Shown: piece by piece, positions 48,001-58,300 of the stretch
Numbering within the stretch: position 1 is the first letter of the stretch
Layout of the letters: each line of letters starts with the position of its first letter
Source of the DNA: Taeniopygia guttata
Lineage: Eukaryota > Chordata > Aves > Passeriformes > Estrildidae
NCBI RefSeq assembly: GCF_048771995.1
Contig: NC_133030.1
Coordinates: forward strand, 57,878,001 to 57,942,000
Length of the DNA: 64,000 bases
Direction of reading: 5' to 3'
The notes under the pieces: model-generated
The model's database searches: none
The model's input: only the letters and a program-made list of their open reading frames with translations
What the model was told of the DNA's origin: nothing
Program-made: the position numbers and the translations under genes

Positions 48001-51000
48001 AGGACAAAAGGGTTTTCCTCCTTCTCCCCAAACATTTGGGTTTACATGAGGGAGGAAAATTCAGTGGGGAAAAACTCTCCAATAATGCAACCCATGCCTC
48101 TCGTGGCAGGCTCGCGAAGGGAGCGCTGCGGGTACCGAATCCTGCGGAGCCACCGCAACGCGGAGGAGCGGGCGCGCTGCCTGGGCAGAGCCAGGCGGTA
48201 CAACGAGGCGGCCACGCGGGTGAAGGAGATCCTGCTGAGCGCCGTCAGCCCCGAGCAGTTCGTGCTGACCCTGCTGGAGGCAGAGCCGCCCCACGTGCTG
48301 GTCAGCCGGCCCAGCAAACCCTTCACCGAGGCCTCCATGATGATGTCCCTGACCAAGCTGGCCGACAAAGAGCTGGTGCACATGATCGGCTGGGCCAAGA
48401 AGATTCCTGGTGAGACATTCGGGCTTGTTCTCGTTTGTTTTGGTCCATGGTTTTACCCAGCAATGTGTCCTTCTCTGCTGTGATGTGACAGAGCAGCACA
48501 GTAAGTGCTCGGTGTAGAAGTCAAGCTTTCTATCCTGCTGAGTAACGGAGAGTTTATTGCTCTCAGTAATTAACCTGGATGTTTTTTGATTTAGCCTCAA
48601 TATAACCCATGACTTGCTGTTTGTTCTTACTCAAATACATGTACATTTTGCTACAAAGCAGAGGTGGTGCTGTAGGTAATTTCTGTCTCAGCTACAAATA
48701 CCTGATTAAGCTGATTTAGAAGGTTCATTTAACGCCAGATTCTTTCCTTGAGTCCTGATAGAAGGTTTCTATAGCTGGTGAAAACTGAACAGTGTCCAAG
48801 TCCTGGGTGTCTGCAATCGATTCATTTGACAGAGCTGCTACAGAAAAACATCAGGGGAGCTCAGTATTGATTTCAGATTTATCATGTCCACTCCTTCAAA
48901 ACAAAAATCAGTAAGGGTTCTTTTGGTTGTTGGCAACCCCCAGATCCGCTGCAGTACAACTACCTGTGTCAGTGCCTGGAATGTCTCAAATGTCTCCATG
49001 GCATCATGGCAATGAACCATTTAACTTCTCCCAAACCAGAAATGGTGAACATTTGCAATTCCTTCTACCTGAAGTACCCATGACTAAAACAGGCAGAATA
49101 AAAATGAAAAGTGAGCTGAAAGCATGGAATAATTGGTGGACCCACAGCAGTATGGAGCTTGATCCTGAGCTTCAGATAGAATGCACTGCTGGGGGCCAGC
49201 ACTCCATGGATCCTCTCCTGGATTTTGTGCTGAAGGATTCAGGGTGTGCTGGTGTGTGCCCTGCCCTTGTCCTGGTGTGCACTGGAAAGAGCTGCTGCTG
49301 CTGCTGGAGAACACTCATGGGAAAACATGACAGGGACCCTTCTCTCCCACACTTGCACACAGTGTGTGCACAGTGCAGGAAGCAAACTTGGAGGAGAATA
49401 TTTCATTTAATCCTTAAATTAGGAATTTAGCTGTCAGGTCTAGGTGGAGTGGCTGATGTGCTTCCAGCTCCAGCTGCTGAACACATCTCCCAGGGGCAGA
49501 GCACTCTCACACACGGTGTTGGAGGGTCCAGCTGTGATGGTTTTGGGGTGTGCAGATTCCAGGCCAGCTGCTGGGGAGAAGATGTTTGCACCCTCAAGCA
49601 TCTCAAACCATGCCGGACGTCTGCAAAGTGATGATAGTTTTGCTGTTAATGTGGGATGTTTAAAAACTGAGTGCCCAAATCCTTTAGACTTATTTATTTT
49701 GTAGCTTAAGGAACTCCAAAAATAACTGTGAAGTAACCATAAGGGGTTAAATGGTATCTATTGTTATAATTTCTTGTCTAATCATAAAAATGTGTTCAAA
49801 AGGTGCCATTTCGGAGGACTCCACTTAGTTATGTTTATCTGGTAGGAAGTGAATTGTGAAGGGAAATCAGTCTAAGAAAATGACCTCATTTTCACCAATG
49901 TTTCAGTGCGGGAAAACCTCCAACCCAACTTTTCTATTTTCTGATTATTTTTAATTTCTACTTTTTAACTCCAAGACACTTTTTTTTCTTTTTTTTTTTT
50001 TTCTGTTTTGTTTTGTTTTAGAAAAACAAACCTTCCACCAATTAAGATTAATTATTTTTATTTTTTTACAAGATCAGTTTCCAAACCAACCTGAATTTTG
50101 GCATTGGTTTATTTTTAGTTTATTTTCAGCATATGTCAAAATTAAAAACTTTTTTCTTGGCAGTAAGAAAACTGTATGAAAAAAACCCATTGAAGCAATG
50201 AAACCCCTTCAAAACAGTTCTTGGGAGTGCTGATACTTTGTTGTCTCTGTTTTTTCTGATCACTCCTGTTACAGAGAACAGAAATAAACAGCATTTCAGA
50301 GCAATGCCAAAAATAGATGTGATGTTTAATGTGCACCCAATTATAAGTAACACTGCCATAACACATGGCAGTTGGACCACTAACTTCAATGTGGATTGAT
50401 TTTTTTGTTTTGTTTTGTTTTTCTTTAAAAAGCTGTGATGACTAAAGCTCAGGTCATGGAATTTTATTTTTCAAAAACTCTTACCTGAAGGTAATCATGC
50501 CCATCCCTGCCTGGTTCCTGGACATAATGTCTTAGGAAAAAATAGAGAGTTCTTGACTAATGGCCCAGTGAGCAGTAATTTTACTTTTTGAAAAGCTGAA
50601 TGTTTGCTTTTGTGTACCTAGGTTTGAAGTCCATTTTCATCTCTAAGTTATTATTGGATATTATTTTGATGCTCACTGGAGGTGAAAAAAAATAAAATTT
50701 CCTTATTGTATTAACAGTAACTTTTTGCCTAAATAGGAAAAAAGCATGTTTATATTTTGTGAAATTTTCATGTTTCATATTTAATGACAGTCTTTTGTTA
50801 TTAATTTTACTCTGGCTGTATTTTTGTTCTGGACCTTCAGCCTAATGGAGTATATTTTTTTTTGTTGCTTGGTAAACTAGAAGCTGACATCTGGATTTTT
50901 TTCCTTCTGAATTCCAAGTATTTTAATTCTTGGTTGTCAGGTAGCAGAACACAGCTTCTATAGTTGCCTTTTGCTTTGCTGACCTAGTCTAAAAGAGTTT

Positions 51001-52317
51001 ACATGGTTCATTGCTGAACCTGTATTGCAAATCAATAAGATGTTGACACAATATCGAAATTTGGATTCATTATGCAGCCCAGTGTGTTGCTGACCAGAGC
51101 AGTGTGTCTTTTCCTAGCTTTTACACATTCAGCACAAGTTGTTTTTTTCTTCTCTCTTAGCAATTTATAATTAAATGATGAGGAGTAGACCCAACAATCT
51201 AAGGGATGTGTCATACAGACAAAAATTATTAGTTTAATGTAGTCTGGAGGGAATTAAGTGGAGCTCCTGAGGCTGCAGTGAAAGCTGTGGTGGTTGTTTT
51301 CTGTCCTGCACCTTTGGAGCATGAGATTGTAAGGAAAAAGATAATTAGAGTCCTTCTAACAGCTGTGCTAAATGGCCATAGCTCCTACTGCTGCCACTGA
51401 TAATGCGAGTTTAGCAGATGACATCTGTGATAAATCTGGATTTTCAAGAACCTGTAGATTGAACCCAGGGACTTGGTCTGACATCTCGCTCAACTGAGAG
51501 TTTTTAAACCTGATCATTCCTTGTTTATGCTAGAGAAATCAGTACATGGCAGTGTAAATGTTTATTTAAATATACTCCGAAATGTCTTTGGGCTGCTGTT
51601 TCCCAGGAAACTGGCACTGTCAGTTTTGGTACTATTTCACACTTCCGTGAATATTTTCCCAAAAGCAGTTTTAAATGAGGGTGTGTGGCAGATAATCTGT
51701 TGTTGGCTGTGTGTTCTGTAGTAAATTCTGTGACAGTGGAACCCAGGAGGGAAGGAAGCATTCCTAGGCTCCTGTTACCCTCCTTATAAAACCAGAGGCA
51801 AGGCTGTAGCAGCTTTGAAAAGCAGCATGTGCAGTGATGATAAAAGTGAGCTTTGCCCAGTTCACGTCAGCCCCTGGCTGTCACTGACTGTCTTCCAGCT
51901 GAGTAGTATAATAAGATTAAAATGCATTAAGCATTTGTATAAATTACTGACAGAGAGATTCTTTGGCAGCCCTAACTTCCTGTGTGTGTTTTAAGACCTC
52001 AACAACCAGGAAGAACTTCAGGAAACCAGTCTGCCATGGCCAGGCTGTATGGATTTGTCACCAAGCAGTGTCAGAGATGCCAGCTCATCTGAAAATTGAG
52101 CGCCAAGGGCCCAAGCTAAAGAAGCTCAGCTTTGAAAACTGTGGCCTGATTTTGTTTTTGATCATTGAGCAGCTCTTCATCATATCAGTGTTTTCCTCCT
52201 TGATTGAACAGTCTGTTTTCCCATCAATGTGCACTTCTGATCTTTTGGTTTGGAGTGTATGAATTTAATTTCTCCTATTTTTTCTTTTGACTTCTGGGCA
52301 TTATTTTTTCCCAGGCA

Positions 52318-52362
<45 letters not shown>

Positions 52363-55300
52363 AGGAAGAGAAAAGGTGGGGTGTGACTGTGTCAGCCTTC
52401 TGGCTGTGCTGCAGCGTTATCTGAGGCCTTGCTAAAAGTTCTGGAGATAAATGAATCCTAGAATCATGGAATGAGTAGAGTTGGAAGGGACTTTAAAGAT
52501 CACCTCGTTCCAATGCCCTGATATGTGCAGGGGCACCTTCCTCTAGACCAGGTTGCTCAGAGCCCCATCCAACCTGACCCTAAACACTCCCAGGAATGGG
52601 GCAGCCACAGCTTTTCTGGGCAATCTGTGCCAGTGCCTCGCAGTATTTCTTCAAACATCTCTCCTCTTTTAAGATGAGAACATAAAGCAGGTGACTCTGC
52701 AATCATTTGACTTTCACCAGCTCTATGGGACTTATTGCACTAAAACACCACTCTACTTTATTCCAAATATTTTGTAGATGATGATAATTGCCAATATTTT
52801 GGTTCCTATTTGAAATGGCAGCCTGCCACTTTGGATGTCAGTGCTTCCTTATCATCACATAGTTCTTTCTGGCTTTTGTTTCTCATATGCACATTTTTCT
52901 TTATCAAAACAGAGCATTTAACAGGCTGATTTATTTTATGCTGTTTGCATCACTTTAGGCTTCATTGATCTCAGCCTCTATGACCAAGTAAGGCTCTTGG
53001 AGAGCTGCTGGATGGAAGTTCTAATGATTGGTTTGATGTGGAGATCAATTGACCATCCTGGGAAACTGATTTTTGCACCAGACCTTGTATTAGACAGGTA
53101 AGAGGAATGAATTTCTCGAGAACACTTCATATTAGCATGTTTGAAGGTGGGGTGAATTGTAAGAGGAAGAGGATTAAACATGGCAGATGTTAATAATATT
53201 TCATTTAACAGTATCATTTACTTGTAGTCGCAACAATCATGTCCTAAGGTTCCACATCCTTACAGGGGCTTAAGGAATGCTAAAATGTAAAAGAATTGTT
53301 GAACTTGCAAATTCCTGATCTCCTGTAGCACTGAGTGTGAAGTTTCTCTGCATTTTTTCCACATCTTTTGGTGGTTTTGTTCCCTTTATTCCAGGTCTCT
53401 AGATGCTGAAACTGTCCATATAGCAACACAAGGCACTGCATTGTCCATTTGTCCCTACATCCCTCATTAAAAAGAAGATATAGTGTCAGGCAATATTTTA
53501 ATTCTTTTAAATAGGTTCCTGCCTGTTTTGTTCCTGCCACTACAGCAGACTTTATAGTCAGCTATAATAGTGAACATTGGAGCACAAGCTGAGGGGGGTT
53601 TAAAGACCCCTACCTTGCTGTTGGATACTAAGAATATTTTTTCAAGGTACAGCAGGGTGTTTTCAAGGTTAAAGATTATTTCTCCATAGCATCATGTACC
53701 AGAAAGGAGGAATATGGATTAGTGAGGATGTTTTTTTACAGAACCTTAGAAGGATTTGACCTGAGCTTCACATTGGTAAGAAGTCAGGGAAGAAATCTAC
53801 TCTCTTGGGTAGTTTTAAAATATCCTTTAGGCTTTCAGGCTGGGAGAATTCAAATTTGCACCAGTTCTGTGACTTGCAATCAATAATTATCATTGTAGAT
53901 ATAGACAGGCAAAATAGGTTAATAAGAAAAAAAAAATACAAAACAGAGGAAATAAATATTATTTGCTCATATAAAATTCAATGCAAGGACGTGCTGCACT
54001 GTTCAGTGCAATGACCAGAAATTGATGAAAATGTACAATACATTTAATTGCTCAAGAGTTAATATGTGCTGAATAGAGTAAGAATATTTGATGCATTTCT
54101 TCATTTCCTCAAGACATAGCAGAGTGGGAGCTTACAAGAGTCTGGGTGTGCTGTAATTTTATTCAGGACATCCTTATATGAACCTAGCCAATAACTTGAT
54201 TGTTTTTATCTTAGTTGAACTTAGAATCCCAGAATGGTTTGGGTTGGAAAGGACCTTAAAGATCATCTCATTCCCCCACCCCACCTTCCACCAGACCAGC
54301 TTGCTCAGAGCCCCACCCAACCTGAACATTTCCAGGGTTGGGGCATCCACAGCTTCTCTGGGCAGCCTGTGCCAGGGTCTCAGCATCCTCACAGCAAGAA
54401 TTTCTTCCAAATCTCTAATCTAAACCTACTCTCGTTCCATTTGAGGCCATTCCCTCTTGTCCTGTCCCTCCAGGCCCTTGTCCAAGTCCCTCTCCAGCTC
54501 TCTTGGAGCCCTTTTAGACACTGGATGGGGCTCTGAAGTCTCCCTGGAGCCTTCAGATACCTTTCATACATAATCTTTGCAGACAATATTTCTCTGGAAC
54601 CTCTGTCCTTGTTTTGAATCTGGCAGCTGTCTGTTCTTCTCTAAAGATTAATATTGTTCTTTGCTATGAGAAACACGGGAAACTGGGCACTAAAAAATAC
54701 TTTTTGCAGGCAGAACCTGCTGCCCTAGGTGGTGTTACCTGCATGTTCCTGCCTCCAGCCTAAAGGCTCAGCACCTTTATTTTGGGATCCAGTAAATTTA
54801 TTTTATTTTTCTGCACTGTTGTGCTTAAATCTGTCTCATTTTAAAAAGTTACAGAGAAAAAAAATCTCCCATTACAAAGAGGATAAGGAGCCTCCCTTTG
54901 AATACTATTGTTGCAGAGATCAACCACTTTTTTAGTTTAGTACATATAGAACAAAACTAACAAAAAAACTGGAACAGCAACTTCAGTAGTTTGAGATTTG
55001 CCATTGCTAAATTTTAAACAAATAGGAATTACTTGTTTGGGGTGTTTTTCAGATCTGAAAATAGGACCACTTCCCACCAAAACCCTACATACCTTCCAAT
55101 ACCTGCCCAGAAAAAAAGTGCCAGGAGATAGGGTCAAGAGTTGATTTATTCTTTAAAAATGTCTTGCTATTCCAAGCAACTTATTTTAGAAAGTCTTTCT
55201 TTTTTACCAAGTCCTGAGGCCTCCATTAGGTAGGAATATTGTTATTGGTTGTGGGTAACTCCTTATGAAACAAATCTGGAAAATTATTCAAGGTGGTACT

Positions 55301-58300
55301 GTGCCCTGCACCGCAGGATTTCAGACTGATTATCCAGAATTATACAGGCTGAGAGGATACAGAAATAGGATCACACTTATGGCCAATCCTGCTTGCACTT
55401 TAATGAGAAAATCAGTTTCTTATAAATGCTGAGCTTTCATACCACTGTAATTTTCAATTTAGATTTCATGATAGAACCTTTTAAATTCTCCCAAAGATGA
55501 GATAAGATAGGCCTTCTGCAGCCTCCTTCATGCTTTGACTTTTATCTGTCTGAGTCAGTTCCTTAATTCTAGTTTTTTGGTAACATGTTGAATATGTTTC
55601 CATAGGGATGAGGGGAAATGTGTAGAGGGAATTTTGGAGATCTTTGATATGCTCCTGGCCATGACCTCGAGGTTCCGAGAGCTGAAACTGCAGCACAAGG
55701 AGTACCTGTGTGTCAAGGCAATGATCCTCCTCAATTCCAGTGAGTATGTGCTTGCCTCTAATACTCACCAAACTGCACTTTTCATTTTGAGCATGGCTGG
55801 GAGATCAGCCTCAAAAAAACCAAATGCCAAATGACAAAAAACTGTTGGAGGAGAATAATAGGAATGTAAGGATTTTCTGTCTCTGTCTCTGATAGATTGT
55901 AAAGATTTTTGCTCAGGAAACTTCTTAGCTGTATAATTTGCTGTATTTAGGAGCTGTGTCCTGTTCTAAGAACTGCATGAAAGACCCCAAATCCTGATAG
56001 CTTCTCACAAGGTGAGGCTCATGGCTCAGGCTGTGGATCTGTCCTTGTGGATGGGAAATTTTGCTCCTATCTCTGTGGATCCCAGTCATGTGTAAAGTTG
56101 CTGTGCAGTCCTACAAACCTGTCCTTAACTCTTAATTCTAGTAATGCTAGTTACTCAACTGAGTGATGATTAATGGGGCTTAAATGTTCCTATTTAATGG
56201 CAATGAGTTGGTTAGAAATGATTGGAAGTACTCAGCAGTTCTGCAGGGTGTTTCAGGGCAGGAGCTTTGCTTTGCAGCCTCTCACACTAGGTGTGTTTTT
56301 GCTAGTTTAGGGTAGCCTGAAGTAAAAGTTATTTTTTTCCCCAGAACATTTCATAGTCAATATTGACCAAAAAAAAAAATAAAAATCCCACAACAAAATA
56401 GCAGCTAAGCTATTTCCATCTATTGCTTTCAGCAAGGAGCTGCTGCATAATTCTTAGTCCAGTACTGAAGGGGAGCAGTCCAGCTGCAATCCCACTTGTC
56501 TGCCCACTTGTTTGTGTTGGTGTTGATCTGCTGGAGGGCAGAAAGGCTCTGCAGAGGGATCTGGACAGGCTGGATTGATGGGTCAGGACCAACAGCGTGA
56601 GGTTCAACAGGACCAAGTGCTGGGTCCTGCACTTTGGCCACAAAAACCTCCTGCAGTGACTCAGGCTGGGGGAGCAGTGGTTGGAAAGCCATGATGATGA
56701 TGATGATGATGAGAGGAATAGGCTTCAAGCTGCATGAGGAGAGGTTTAGATTGGATATTAGGAGCAATATCTTCATCAAAGGGGTGGTCAGACATTGGAA
56801 CAGGTTGCTCAGGCAAGTGGTGGAGTCACCATCCCTGGAGGGATTTAAAGGATGTGTCAGTGTGGCACTTGGGGATGTGCTTTAGTGATGGCTTTGGTAG
56901 TGCTGGGTCAAAGGTTGGACTTGACCTTAAAGCTTTTTCCAGCCTAAATTATTCTGTGGTTCTGTGGATACCACTGTTCTAACAGACAACAAAATCTGTT
57001 TTTGTTTTTTCCTAAAATATGCACCAAAAAAAACACCCCAAAAAACGACAGCCCAAACCCCCCAACCAAACTCCACATTCATCACCCATATTTTTTTCAA
57101 AGTTCATGTCTCAAAAGATTGGTCCATTCTCTTCTTCTGTTCTCCTTTCTTGACAAAATGAATCATTTGTCCCTAATTTTCAAGGTGCTCTGGAGCTCTG
57201 TCTTTCCTTAGGTATCTCTGAAGGGACTGTTGAGACTTTTTTTCTTTCCCTTGTCCCAGATCTCTTCTACTTTATCAATGATGTTGCTGTTTGTTTCTAG
57301 ACCTTCTTAGTGATGATTTAGTTTTTTCCTTGTCCATACCCCCAGACATAGTATTTTTCTTTCCTTCTTTTTTTTTTTTTTTTTTTTTTTTAATTTTCTT
57401 TTTGTGGGGGTTTTGTTGTTGTTGTTTTGGGGTTTTTTTTGCCTTTTTTTTTTTGTTTTTGCTGACTTTCAAGGTTTCTCACTGCAGACATTTGCTGTTA
57501 TTATGACACCCTTAGTGATCTGTGGGGAGACCATGACCAGCTGGGTGACTCTGAGCAGTGTCATTGACATGTTCTCCTCCTTCCCTACTATATACACATG
57601 GAAAAAGAGCGTTTTTCAACAAGAAGATATTAGAACAAGCATAATATTATAGTTCATAATAATTAAAAAAACAAGGTACAGGGGAAAAAATCCTGGAGAA
57701 GGGAGAGCACGTCATGACCTGACTGAAGGTGCTGTGTGCAGCAAGTCTTGGGAGGATTTGGGAGAAATGCTCACTTTGCAAATGATGGGGCCATCAAATT
57801 CAAGCTTGATGTGGCATATGGAGCATCATTTGTACAGTCTTGAGGGGTGTGTCAGGGCATGTATGTTCTCTAATTGTGCTGAAATATTACATTTTTAAAA
57901 AATCTACAGTCATAGCTTTTTTTTCTTTCTCACTAGCAGCAAATATTTCTTCCTCTTCTCTGGTTAGGCATGTTCCCCTTGTCAGCAGAGGAACCTGAAA
58001 GCAACAGGAAGCTGCACCACCTGCTCAACGTGGTCACAGAGGCTTTGGTGTGGGTTATTGCCAAGAGTGGGATCCCCTCCCAGCAGCAGACAACTCGCCT
58101 GGCCAATTTGCTGATGCTCCTCTCCCACGTCAGACACGCCAGGTACAGTTTGCAGAGTGTGTGTAACACTTGTGTTATGTTACTGTTTGTTTATTACAGC
58201 AAAAAAAGAGGTGGCTGAAACTCCAGAGCACTCCTGAGGGAATCCTGGTGCTGCTCTGCACCTCTGTCACTGTGAGGCTTTCCCTCCTAGAACAACAAAA

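Larger units (their letters stand above)
39644..48109 (+). other. ESR2: ESR2 intron 3
   Basis: GT-AG intron of 8.5 kb, the longest in the coding part. It contains an ancient LINE-like fragment (41210-41420), an (AT)n run at 44457-44471, a 108-bp tandem duplication (46836-47052) and an antisense solo LTR (47519-48046) close to the 3' end. Only 63 bases of non-LTR intron remain before exon 4. They hold a weak, interrupted pyrimidine tract and a possible branch adenosine at 48085. Confidence 0.9.
48410..52958 (+). other. ESR2: ESR2 intron 4
   Basis: GT-AG intron of 4.5 kb. It holds T-rich stretches near 49980-50040, a 39-T homopolymer (52320-52358) and a CR1 copy (52459-52680). The 167-codon frame at 48927 and the 99-codon frame at 51963 have no domains and are not supported as genes. 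Confidence 0.9.
55740..57967 (+). other. ESR2: ESR2 intron 6
   Basis: GT-AG intron of 2.2 kb. It holds a plus-strand CR1 copy (56515-56968), an A/C-rich patch at about 57020-57075 and a T-rich low-complexity block at 57350-57470, including 24 T at 57368-57391. No gene. Confidence 0.9.

Noticed and set aside
48061..48600. 179-codon minus-strand frame
   Set aside because: Shadow of the GC-rich ESR2 exon 4; the + strand encodes a conserved receptor domain in the correct phase.
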